Positions 27,146 to 34,420 of a stretch of 37,130 nucleotides of DNA are shown one piece after another (position 1 is the stretch's first letter; each line of letters begins with the position of its first letter). Origin of the DNA: Desulfobacterales bacterium (GTDB lineage Bacteria; Desulfobacterota; Desulfobacteria; Desulfobacterales; JAFDDL01); NCBI GenBank assembly GCA_034003325.1, contig JAVEYW010000026.1, forward strand, positions 1 to 37,130. The letters are read 5' to 3'. The notes beneath the pieces are model-generated. The model made no database searches. It saw nothing but the letters and a program-made list of their open reading frames with translations, and had not been told where the DNA came from. The position numbers were made by a program, and so were the translations under genes.

Positions 27146-27730
27146 ATGGGTGATGTGAAAGAATTGATTGAAGACATACTCAACCTGGAATGGGATATGT
27201 TTCAGAATGTGAAAAGTGAAACGCCCGCGTCCTGTCAGCAAATGCCTGATAATTTTCGAAGAATCCGGGGCAGTTTGTTTGAAGTCTGGAATGAGGAAAC
27301 CTTGGAATCCTATCGGCTGGATTTACAAAAGGCGGCCCTGACGGGAGACAATTTGCTCACCCTGAAATATGCGCGCATGGACAATCGCATTGCCCCGTTG
27401 AAAGGTGAAGATAGTCTGAAAAAAATACGGGAAATTGTTGAAATCGAGACGCGGTGGCAAAGCGAAATTCAACAGAAATTCCCCACCATTTACAATAGGA
27501 TGGGGCGCAGTACCGACCAAACAGGGGATGGCAGTAATTTTTCCATCTATCTGGCCTGCGAACTGGAAACCCATGGCGATAAAACAATTGACCTGTATCA
27601 CCAAGGCATTAAAAGAGCCGAAAGCAATCAAATCAACTTGGCGTTGAAGAGTCTTGAGATTCTTTTACAAAAAGGGGGCTATCGAGACCTTGCGCATGCT
27701 GAGAGTCATCTGGCTGGCAAGGGCGTATAG
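27146..27730 (+). CDS. DUF4125 family protein
   Basis: A 194-residue soluble protein matching the DUF4125 pattern: an N-terminal acidic LIEDILNLEWDMF helix, then SCQ with Cys30, then a hydrophilic helical protein with a W-x-E-E-x-L-E-S-Y segment. The family's biochemical function is unknown; it is frequent in strict anaerobes. I chose the ATG at 27146, preceded by a G-rich stretch, over the ATG 30 bp upstream, because the family N-terminus starts here. It sits between icmF and the old-yellow-enzyme reductase, so a helper role is possible but unproven. Confidence 0.75.
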   Translation: MGDVKELIEDILNLEWDMFQNVKSETPASCQQMPDNFRRIRGSLFEVWNEETLESYRLDLQKAALTGDNLLTLKYARMDNRIAPLKGEDSLKKIREIVEIETRWQSEIQQKFPTIYNRMGRSTDQTGDGSNFSIYLACELETHGDKTIDLYHQGIKRAESNQINLALKSLEILLQKGGYRDLAHAESHLAGKGV

Positions 27731-27775
27731 CGCCCATAGTGATAACATCGAAAATATTTGGAGGTTACGTACGCA

Positions 27776-29707
27776 ATGAAGTTTAAACACTTATTTTCGC
27801 CGATTAAAATCGGCAACATGACTGTCAAAAACCGTATCTTGATGCCTGGTATGGGCGTGAATTTTGGATGTAATGAAAACAACGGCCATCTGGAAGACCA
27901 GATTATTCAGTTTCTGGCGGCACGTGCCAAAGGCGGCACCGGTATGATCATCATGGCCGGCGGAGCCATTGACCCGACCGGTATGGACGTCGACAGCCAG
28001 CCCATGATGTGGCGGGATGATATCGTTCCTTCCATCCAAAAACTGGCCGATGCCATTCATCCGCATGGTGCAAAGATTGGTATGCATCTCTATCACTCCG
28101 GCGGGCAGAGAAACAACGAAAACAAGGTGGGACCTTCGCCGGTAGCCGCGCTGGCGGTGGTAAAAGGCGCGCCGCGCGAGTTGACCGTACCCGAAATCAA
28201 AGACTACGTGAAAAAATATGGCGAATCCGCCCTTAAGTGCAAACAGGGCGGACTCGATTTTGTGGAAGTGCATGCCGCACACGGTTACTTGATTTCCGAA
28301 TTTTTCTCCCCTTATTTCAACCAGCGAACCGATGAATACGGCGGATCTTTTGAAAACAGAGTCCGTTTTATGCTTGAAATTGCTGATTCCATTAGAGATC
28401 ATGTCGGTAACGATATTGCGTTCGGTGTTCGGATCAACGGCGATGATTACATGAAAGGCGGCTGGGGGCTCGATGATGCGAAACGATTGGCGCCGCTGCT
28501 GGAGCAACACGGCGTGGATTACGTGCACGTCAGTGCCGGCGTTTACGGCACCGCACCGTTGACCATTGCGCCGATGTATGAGGATGACGGCTATCTGGTT
28601 TATTTGGCCGAGGCTATCAAAAAAGAGGTTTCCATTCCCGTTTGCACGGTCGGCCGAATCAAGGATCCGGCGTTTGCGGATAAAATCATTGCTGAAGGCA
28701 AAGCCGACTTTGTCGCTATCGGGCGGCCGCATATTGCCGATCCGGAATTTGCCAACAAGGCGATGGAAGGCAGATTGCAGGATATTCGGCCGTGTCTCGG
28801 ATGCTGCCTGGGATGTATCGAACGCGTTCTCAATGATGAACCCGCGTCCTGTGTGGTCAACCCCGAGGTTGGCCGTGAATACAGCCTGACAGAGTTGAAA
28901 AAGGTTGACAACCCCAAAAACGTCCTGATCGTCGGCGCCGGCCCCACCGGATTGCATACGGCAATGCTGTTGGGAAAACGCGGCCATAAGGTCACCATTC
29001 TGGAAGAAAACGACCATGTGGGCGGCAATTTGAAGGCGGCCGGCAAGCCACCGAAACGTGCTATATATGAGGATTTTCTGGAATACCTCAGACGAGAGGT
29101 TTCGAAACAGAAAGTGGAAATCCGGCTGAACACCGAAGTTACCGAAGAGGTGATCGATGAAATCAAGCCGGATGTGGCTGTCGTTTGTTCAGGTAGCAAA
29201 CCGGCCATTCCGCTCATGAAGGGCCTCTTTACCTCCGATATGGATGTTCATACCGCAGTAGATATTCTTGAGGGGAAAACGGTTACCGGCGATAAGGTTA
29301 TGGTATTGGGGAACAACAATGTTTCCCTGATGGTAGCCGACTATCTTGCCGAGAGAGGCAAAGAGGTTGTGGTTCTGGGCCGAAAGAGAACCTTTGGCGA
29401 GGAAATGTCCGGTGCCGACCGGTTCTATCTGAGGACCCGACTGGCCAAGGCGAAAGTGAAATTGATGAAGAATGTATCGGTCAAAAAATTTGTAAAGGGC
29501 GGTGTGTTGGTGACCGTTGACGGTACCGATGCCGAGCTGAGCGGCTATGATGATGTCGTGATCTCGGAAGGGATGGATGCCGTCAGAAAACCAGCGGAAT
29601 TGTTCAAGAAGAAAGATGTGGAAGTCCATGTGATCGGGGATGCGAAGAGCCCGAAAAATCTCATGGACTGCATCGCGGAAGCCGATGATCTGGGCAGAAG
29701 CTTGTAA
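27776..29707 (+). CDS. Old-yellow-enzyme family enoyl-CoA reductase (FMN, 4Fe-4S, FAD)
   Basis: A 643-residue protein related to 2,4-dienoyl-CoA reductase FadH and to the 2-naphthoyl-CoA reductases. Residues about 1-335 are the FMN TIM barrel, with Tyr171 (HGYLISEF) at the FadH proton-donor position; the partner histidine of FadH appears as Tyr257. Cys340, 343, 347 and 359 bind a 4Fe-4S cluster. A FAD Rossmann motif GAGPTG follows (387-392). The second dinucleotide site reads GNNNVS (512-517) where GxGxxG is expected, so NAD(P)H binding is doubtful. The start at 27776 has GGAGG 11 bp upstream. Close to BadI/BadH-like genes, a cyclic enoyl-CoA or aryl-CoA reductase role is likely (inference). 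Confidence 0.85.
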   Translation: MKFKHLFSPIKIGNMTVKNRILMPGMGVNFGCNENNGHLEDQIIQFLAARAKGGTGMIIMAGGAIDPTGMDVDSQPMMWRDDIVPSIQKLADAIHPHGAKIGMHLYHSGGQRNNENKVGPSPVAALAVVKGAPRELTVPEIKDYVKKYGESALKCKQGGLDFVEVHAAHGYLISEFFSPYFNQRTDEYGGSFENRVRFMLEIADSIRDHVGNDIAFGVRINGDDYMKGGWGLDDAKRLAPLLEQHGVDYVHVSAGVYGTAPLTIAPMYEDDGYLVYLAEAIKKEVSIPVCTVGRIKDPAFADKIIAEGKADFVAIGRPHIADPEFANKAMEGRLQDIRPCLGCCLGCIERVLNDEPASCVVNPEVGREYSLTELKKVDNPKNVLIVGAGPTGLHTAMLLGKRGHKVTILEENDHVGGNLKAAGKPPKRAIYEDFLEYLRREVSKQKVEIRLNTEVTEEVIDEIKPDVAVVCSGSKPAIPLMKGLFTSDMDVHTAVDILEGKTVTGDKVMVLGNNNVSLMVADYLAERGKEVVVLGRKRTFGEEMSGADRFYLRTRLAKAKVKLMKNVSVKKFVKGGVLVTVDGTDAELSGYDDVVISEGMDAVRKPAELFKKKDVEVHVIGDAKSPKNLMDCIAEADDLGRSL

Positions 29708-29731
29708 CAGCCGCATTAGCTATAAATACTG

Positions 29732-29765
29732 AAAAAGGCCGATGGACCATTCGTCGGCCTTTTTT
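29732..29765. terminator. Bidirectional intrinsic terminator between convergent genes
   Basis: AAAAAGGCCGA (29732-29742) pairs with TCGGCCTTTTT (29754-29764) around an 11-nt loop, giving a GC core with an A-run on one side and a T-run on the other. It lies between the plus-strand reductase (stop at 29707) and the minus-strand small gene (stop at 29775), and can end both transcripts. Confidence 0.85.
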
Positions 29766-29774
29766 ATTGAATCT

Positions 29775-30056
29775 TTATTCAAACAGATCGTCAACCGGCA
29801 GGGGGCCGTCGGCCTTTTTTCTCGTGAAAATGATTTTGTATTGATCTTCTGCGCCCTCGTAGCAGGTGGTGCATTTGTTGCCGGTGATGGGGAAGTCGGA
29901 GGGGGCCGGTTCAACCACAAAGGGTTCCAGATGAACCTCATACCCTGTTGCTTCATAAAGTGCGACCGCTTCGCTTAAACGGGGCTCGCTGGCCGTAAAC
30001 TGACGGGTCCAGCCCTCACGTTCAAGCGTTTCGATATGGGATTCATTTTTGTTCAT
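29775..30056 (-). CDS. Small conserved hypothetical protein with CxxC
   Basis: A 93-residue soluble protein with no signal peptide or membrane segment. It begins MNKNESHIETLEREGWTRQF and has a CTTC pair (62-65 region), followed by a short basic stretch KIIFTRKK. I do not recognise a named family. The true start at 30056 has TTAGGAG about 10 bp upstream, partly supplied by the end of repeat copy 2; the longer frame upstream reads through the repeat and is not credible. It is the only minus-strand gene inside the catabolic cluster. Confidence 0.65.
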   Translation of the reverse strand: MNKNESHIETLEREGWTRQFTASEPRLSEAVALYEATGYEVHLEPFVVEPAPSDFPITGNKCTTCYEGAEDQYKIIFTRKKADGPLPVDDLFE

Positions 30057-30068
30057 GGAAAAAATACT

Positions 30069-30167
30069 CCTAACCCGGCGAAGCCGGATTGCTGGGAAGC
30101 TGGGATGCCGGGATGCAAAAAAAGGCATCTCACACCTTCTGTGAAGATACTTCTGATAAAGGGTTTG
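30069..30167 (-). repeat. Dispersed repeat, copy 2 (inverted)
   Basis: Read on the minus strand this repeats copy 1 (591-695): CCCTTTATCAGAA, a small hairpin with GAAGGTG, then GCATCCCG, GCATCCCA and GCTTCCCA units of period 8, the hairpin ATCCGGCTTCGCCGGGTT and TTAGG. Base changes in the stems are mostly compatible with pairing. It lies between the small minus-strand gene and the downstream dehydrogenase. Confidence 0.65.
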
Positions 30168-30252
30168 AACCAACGAAGGATTCTGGCCATGCCAATCACG
30201 TTAATTGGTGATGCCATTTATTGCATATGATTTTATAAACGAGGAGGGTGCC

Positions 30253-31452
30253 GTGTCAATAAAAACAGTGGCGGTAATCGGCAGCGGATTGATGGGCCAC
30301 GGCATTGCCCAGGTGGCCGCTATGTCCGGGCAGGAAGTATCCTTAATCGATATTTCCGATGACCTTTTGACCCATGCCATGACGAAAATTGGTGCGAGCC
30401 TTGAGAAGCTGGAGCGTAAAGGAAAATTAACAACCAGCTGCCGGGAAATTGAAAAACGGATTCATCCGCGCACCGATATTAAGACGGGCGTTCTAAATGC
30501 GGATTTCATTATCGAGGCCGTGCTTGAGGATATAACGATTAAGCAGAATATCTTCAGGGCCGTGGAAACCCACGCGCCGGACCATGCCATTATTGCCACC
30601 AACACGAGCGGGTTATCCGTTACCGCGATCTCCGATGCCATCGAAAACAAAGAAAGAGCCATCGGCATGCATTGGATGAATCCGCCACAGCTTATGAAGC
30701 TGGTTGAGATTGTCAGGAGCCGGTACACGACCGAGCAGACATTTAAGACCACGCTTGAACTTTGTGCCGGGTATCACAAAGAGACGGTATTGGCGCAAAA
30801 GGATGTGTGGTACTTTCTGGCCACGCGAGCCCGCGCCGGTTTTTCCTTTGAGGCAAACCTGATGTATCTGCAACGAAAAGCGAGCGTTGTCGAGATAGAT
30901 ACTTGCATTCGCAACCAGTTGGGGCTTCCCATGGGGGAGTTTGAGCTGATGGATCTAACGGGCGCGGTGGATATTCGGACCAAGGGAATGCAATCGACCG
31001 AGGCAATATTGAAAACAACCCCCGAATTTGAGCCATGGCCGGCATTTGTGACTGTTCATCGGTACCTGGTGGATAATTTGTGGGGCCCCATGAGTGCAAA
31101 GGGCCTGAGCGGTGTAAAAACCGGGAAAGGCTTTTATGATTATAAAGAGAGTAAACTCAACAGGGCGGGGATAGCCGAAGAAAAAAGTCCCAACCCCATT
31201 CATCCGCTGGAAATTCTTGCGCCGGGGTTAAACTGCGCCGCTTGGTGCGTCACAAACGGTGTCGGCAGCGTTGAGGATGTGAATAGAACGTTTCGGTTTG
31301 CGTTTAATTGGCCCAAGGGCATATTCGAGTATATTGATGATTACGGCATTGATAGGGTATTGGCGGTATTGAGAGCAAAACGGGAAACGGCGCTTGAAGT
31401 GGTAAAGGATTTCTACCAGGCAGACCCGTTGCTGTTGAATTGGCCGAAATAA
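30253..31452 (+). CDS. 3-hydroxyacyl-CoA dehydrogenase (second copy, extended)
   Basis: A 399-residue NAD-dependent dehydrogenase with GSGLMGHG (10-17), NTSGLS and HWMNPPQLMKLVEI. Unlike the 285-residue enzyme at 21334 it carries an additional C-terminal 3HCDH-like helical domain (about 300-399). GTG at 30253 is the start because GAGGAGG lies 5 bp upstream; upstream in-frame ATGs lack a site. It is the first plus-strand gene after the bidirectional terminator and probably heads a separate transcript with the next three genes. Its substrate is presumably another beta-hydroxyacyl-CoA of the pathway. Confidence 0.87.
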   Translation: MSIKTVAVIGSGLMGHGIAQVAAMSGQEVSLIDISDDLLTHAMTKIGASLEKLERKGKLTTSCREIEKRIHPRTDIKTGVLNADFIIEAVLEDITIKQNIFRAVETHAPDHAIIATNTSGLSVTAISDAIENKERAIGMHWMNPPQLMKLVEIVRSRYTTEQTFKTTLELCAGYHKETVLAQKDVWYFLATRARAGFSFEANLMYLQRKASVVEIDTCIRNQLGLPMGEFELMDLTGAVDIRTKGMQSTEAILKTTPEFEPWPAFVTVHRYLVDNLWGPMSAKGLSGVKTGKGFYDYKESKLNRAGIAEEKSPNPIHPLEILAPGLNCAAWCVTNGVGSVEDVNRTFRFAFNWPKGIFEYIDDYGIDRVLAVLRAKRETALEVVKDFYQADPLLLNWPK

Positions 31453-31525
31453 TCCCAATTGAAACCATAGAACCAACCGGAGCGCTTTTCAGATCGTTGA
31501 AAACCGGTGGAGATGGAGGGGAAGA

Positions 31526-32350
31526 ATGGCGGAGCGGAAGACCGTTTTAGGCATTGTCGGAAGTCCCAATCCGAAGGGGCGGACCCATCAACTGGTTACG
31601 GCTGCCTTGCACGGCGCCTCAAATGCTGGCGCACCGACCGAATTGATTCAGTTGTCGCAATTTGTGGTGGCGGCGTGTAAGGATTGCCTTCCCTATGTTT
31701 GTAAGAATACGAAAAAATGCAAATATGAGGACGCGGCATTTGAATACCTGAGTCAAAAAATACTGAACTGCGGCGCGTTAATTCTGGGCGCCCCGGTTTA
31801 CTGGTGGGACACCAGCGGCCTGGTGCGATATTTAATGCTCAAGATGTTCAGAGTGTTTGCCTTCTCGTCGCCCAGTGATGGGTTGCCGGCTTTTGGCATT
31901 GCCATTGCGGGCGGTTCGGGAAACGGCCTTGTATCTGGGCTTCGGCCGCTGTATCACTTTTTTCAAGTCATGAAAATGCGGGTGCTCGAACCCGTTCCCG
32001 CGACGCGCTTTAATTTTAACGAAGCGCAACTTCGTGCCGGTGAACTTGGCGTTCAGATTGCCGGAATGGCTGAGACGCGCAGGCCCTTTAACGGAAGGGA
32101 AGAATTATGGGAGCTGTACGATGCGCTGCCCTATATTGGCCTTAATCGTGCCGCTGAACGACACCTTTTGGCATCTCTTGCCGCCATCAATACAGCAGGA
32201 GAATTAGGAAATGAGGTGCTTTCAGGCCTTGCCAAATCGGATGCCTTGGCTGCTGCGGGGCAAACGCGGGCGGCATTGTTGGAAACCACCCGGGTGTATG
32301 AAGCCGGCATCAAGGCGTATGACAGAAAACATGAAAATAAACCACATTAA
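31526..32350 (+). CDS. Flavodoxin-fold NAD(P)H:FMN reductase, possible iron-sulfur flavoprotein
   Basis: A 274-residue flavoprotein. The FMN phosphate loop GSPNPKGRTHQ (12-22) and GAPVYWWDTSG are those of the NADPH-dependent FMN reductase family. A compact cysteine set C51, C54, C59, C65 (CX2CX4CX5C) resembles that of iron-sulfur flavoproteins, so a 4Fe-4S cluster is possible. GGAGGGG precedes the ATG. It may supply or shuttle electrons for the ring reductase or for ferredoxin; this is inference from position only. The C-terminal 60 residues are helical and family-atypical. Confidence 0.8.
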   Translation: MAERKTVLGIVGSPNPKGRTHQLVTAALHGASNAGAPTELIQLSQFVVAACKDCLPYVCKNTKKCKYEDAAFEYLSQKILNCGALILGAPVYWWDTSGLVRYLMLKMFRVFAFSSPSDGLPAFGIAIAGGSGNGLVSGLRPLYHFFQVMKMRVLEPVPATRFNFNEAQLRAGELGVQIAGMAETRRPFNGREELWELYDALPYIGLNRAAERHLLASLAAINTAGELGNEVLSGLAKSDALAAAGQTRAALLETTRVYEAGIKAYDRKHENKPH

Positions 32351-32385
32351 CAGCAAATTGCTTTCGAATTCCAAAAGGATGTGAA

Positions 32386-32808
32386 ATGATTGTTTCGAGT
32401 AACGCCCCGCATAAAACCAAGATGATCATTCCTTTTTCGGATGTGGATATGTCGGGCATTGTGTATACGGCCCGGTTGGTGGACTATATGTTAAAGGGGT
32501 GGGAGGATTACTTCAGATGTATTGGCATCCCGTGGCAGAGTTTTGTCGGCGGCCCCGTGTTTAGAGGTCTTCCGGTCATTGATCTCAACACCAAGTTTCT
32601 TTCACCCGGGTACTTGGGAGATGAAATTGAAATAGAGACGCTCATCAGTAAAATCGACCGGCGCCGGATTTTTTTTAAATTCTCCTTGAAAAACCTTTCA
32701 ACCGGTCGGGCGATGGCAACGGCGGGCATGACGACCGCCGCCATCGGCATGGATTTCAAATCATGTCTGATCCCCGATTTTATATTGACGGCCATTACCG
32801 GGAAATGA
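32386..32808 (+). CDS. Hotdog-fold acyl-CoA thioesterase (4-hydroxybenzoyl-CoA thioesterase type)
   Basis: A 140-residue single hotdog-domain protein. The FSDVDMSGIVYTARLVDYM segment (17-35) matches the active-site loop of the 4-hydroxybenzoyl-CoA/YbgC thioesterases, with Asp19 or Asp21 as catalytic acid. It likely hydrolyses an aromatic or dead-end acyl-CoA to release CoA. AAAGGATG precedes the ATG, and the gene is 35 bp after the flavoprotein, in the same transcript. Confidence 0.8.
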   Translation: MIVSSNAPHKTKMIIPFSDVDMSGIVYTARLVDYMLKGWEDYFRCIGIPWQSFVGGPVFRGLPVIDLNTKFLSPGYLGDEIEIETLISKIDRRRIFFKFSLKNLSTGRAMATAGMTTAAIGMDFKSCLIPDFILTAITGK

Positions 32809-33013
32809 TAGCTTCACTTTCAGCAACAAGAACAATCGTAATGGCGGGTTGCGTTACCGCGACATTCATTGCGGTGGCATTATTGGTGTGCAATCCTCTA
32901 TCCATTAGGGTCCTGAATAAACCCATCACCTGAAGATTATAATGAAATGGTCATAGGCCTGCATGCGTGAAGGGGTCATTTAGTGCCGTGCCATTGACAG
33001 AAACGGAGAAGAA

Positions 33014-33304
33014 ATGCTTGCAAATTACGGCTATCAAGATGCTTCCGGTACTTTTGTTATTACTATCGATACGGAAAAGTGTAACGGGTGCGGCGATTGT
33101 GTATCGGCCTGCCCGGCCAATGTGTTTGTCGTCATCGATGAGGATCCTAATGACCCGATGCGGGATGAGCCCGTTGCGATTATAGAAAAAGAAAAGAAAA
33201 TAAAGCTCAAATATGAATGCAATCCATGCAAGCCCACAACGGATCGACCGCCCTTGCCCTGCGTCACAGCTTGTAAAACCAATGCAATCTCTCACTCTTG
33301 GTAG
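33014..33304 (+). CDS. Dicluster 4Fe-4S ferredoxin
   Basis: A 96-residue ferredoxin. The first cluster motif is Cys23, 26, 29 and 33 (CX2CX2CX3CP). The second has wider spacing, Cys69, 72, 83 and 87 (CX2CX10CX3C), with about 35 charged residues between the two. GGAGAAG precedes the start. It is a candidate low-potential donor for ring reduction or for the old-yellow-enzyme reductase. It is the last plus-strand gene, separated by about 90 bp from the convergent hydrolase gene. Confidence 0.85.
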   Translation: MLANYGYQDASGTFVITIDTEKCNGCGDCVSACPANVFVVIDEDPNDPMRDEPVAIIEKEKKIKLKYECNPCKPTTDRPPLPCVTACKTNAISHSW

Positions 33305-33396
33305 ACATGATGGTGCGCGTCTGAGATAGATATGACACGCAGATGCGTTGTCGATAGTGGTGTGTTTTGCCCTGCTCGTTGGATTTGGGTTGGCTT

Positions 33397-34191
33397 TCAG
33401 GCTCCGGCTTTGTCGGCTCCGGTGGTTTCCCTTCGGCAGCATTTTTTCAGGAATTCGTGGAGTGCGCGGTTGAAGCTCGCCGGGTCCGTGGTGTTGGACA
33501 TGTGACCTGCGCCTGGAATTTCGTGGTGTGTGGCATGCCTTATTTTAGTTGCCATGTAGCCAGCGGCATTTCGATAATGTTTGTCGTGCTCACCAACGAT
33601 CACAAGGGTGGGCACGTCAATGTCGGGGAGCGCATTGATTACCCTATCGTCCCGTTGCGTCAGCATGCCGCGGGCCGCATAAATCAGGCCAATGGCATCC
33701 CGGTGAAGCGATACATCAATATCTGAATAGTGTGATAGCACTTTCAGCCCCTCTTGCTCGATTTTTTTTGCTTGTCGTTCAGCAATACGGTTCCAATCCG
33801 CTCTGACTTTGTCACTGCGATAACCCGGACCACAAGACACGAGAACAAGCCCTCGCACTCGTTCCGGGTGTTTGATACAAAAGGCCAGAGACATATACCC
33901 GCCCAGGCTATGTCCAACCAGAATGGCCCGGCCGGCGCCATAATAATCAAGCAACGCGGCCATGTCATCCAGCGTCGCCTGTTCGCTGTAGAGTGCTGAA
34001 TCACTCGGGGAACTGCTGCGGCCATGCCCGCGCATCTCCCAACTGACAAAACAATAGCCGTCGGGCGGCTCTTTCAGTTGCTCGCACCACATCTCACCCG
34101 TGGCCATGTAACCGTGAGAAAAGAGGACTATTTCCCCTTCTCCACGGGACTGGTGAAAAATTTCAGCTCCTTTGGTTTTGAGCAGTGGCAT
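33397..34191 (-). CDS. Alpha/beta hydrolase
   Basis: A 264-residue alpha/beta-hydrolase with the oxyanion HGYMATG segment (26-32), nucleophile elbow GHSLGG with Ser95, catalytic Asp203 (GEHDKH) and His230 (GAGHMS). No signal peptide is seen. It resembles the C-C bond or ester hydrolases often found with aromatic catabolism, but its substrate cannot be assigned. The start at 34191 is preceded by AAAGGG; the longer frame to 34518 runs into the regulator gene and repeat copy 3 and is rejected. It lies downstream of the sigma-54 regulator on the same strand. Confidence 0.85.
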   Translation of the reverse strand: MPLLKTKGAEIFHQSRGEGEIVLFSHGYMATGEMWCEQLKEPPDGYCFVSWEMRGHGRSSSPSDSALYSEQATLDDMAALLDYYGAGRAILVGHSLGGYMSLAFCIKHPERVRGLVLVSCGPGYRSDKVRADWNRIAERQAKKIEQEGLKVLSHYSDIDVSLHRDAIGLIYAARGMLTQRDDRVINALPDIDVPTLVIVGEHDKHYRNAAGYMATKIRHATHHEIPGAGHMSNTTDPASFNRALHEFLKKCCRRETTGADKAGA

Positions 34192-34249
34192 TTTCGGACC
34201 CTTTCGTTCGGGAACTGTTTGTTGATCATTATTATCGGGCGCCGAATAT

Positions 34250-34280
34250 ATTTGAATGAATACCGACGATACATTCAAAT
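34250..34280. promoter_or_regulatory. 9-bp inverted repeat, possible operator upstream of the hydrolase
   Basis: ATTTGAATG (34250-34258) and CATTCAAAT (34272-34280) are exact reverse complements with a 13-bp spacer, about 60-90 bp upstream of the hydrolase start. The symmetry and spacing fit a dimeric regulator site as well as an RNA hairpin. No regulator for it is identified in the window. Confidence 0.45.
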
Positions 34281-34378
34281 TATCTTGAAAACGGAAAAGC
34301 CGGAATGTTTTCACGCCCTGCAGAGGACGCTTATGATAATTCCAGTTTCGGTCATTCTCAACGATTTTTTTCCGTTCT

Positions 34379-34420
34379 CCAGCATCCCAGCATCCCAGCA
34401 TCCGGCTTTGCCGGATTAGG
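34379..34420 (+). repeat. Dispersed repeat, copy 3 (short)
   Basis: Three exact period-8 units of CAGCATCC are followed by the hairpin ATCCGGC-TTT-GCCGGAT and TAGG, identical over this part to copy 1. It abuts the stop codon of the sigma-54 regulator gene (34421-34423, minus strand). The upstream part seen in copies 1 and 2 is not recognisable here. Confidence 0.65.

Noticed and set aside
2869..29707. Bile-acid 7-dehydroxylation (bai) operon
   Set aside because: The OYE protein, CaiB/BaiF transferases, SDRs and ligase superficially resemble bai genes, but the BbsA/BbsB pair, dead SDR, EtfAB and ring-opening hydrolase fit arylsuccinate catabolism better.
32841..32933. 30-codon hydrophobic small frame between thioesterase and ferredoxin
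   Set aside because: It could encode a single membrane helix but has no ribosome-binding site and no recognisable relative.
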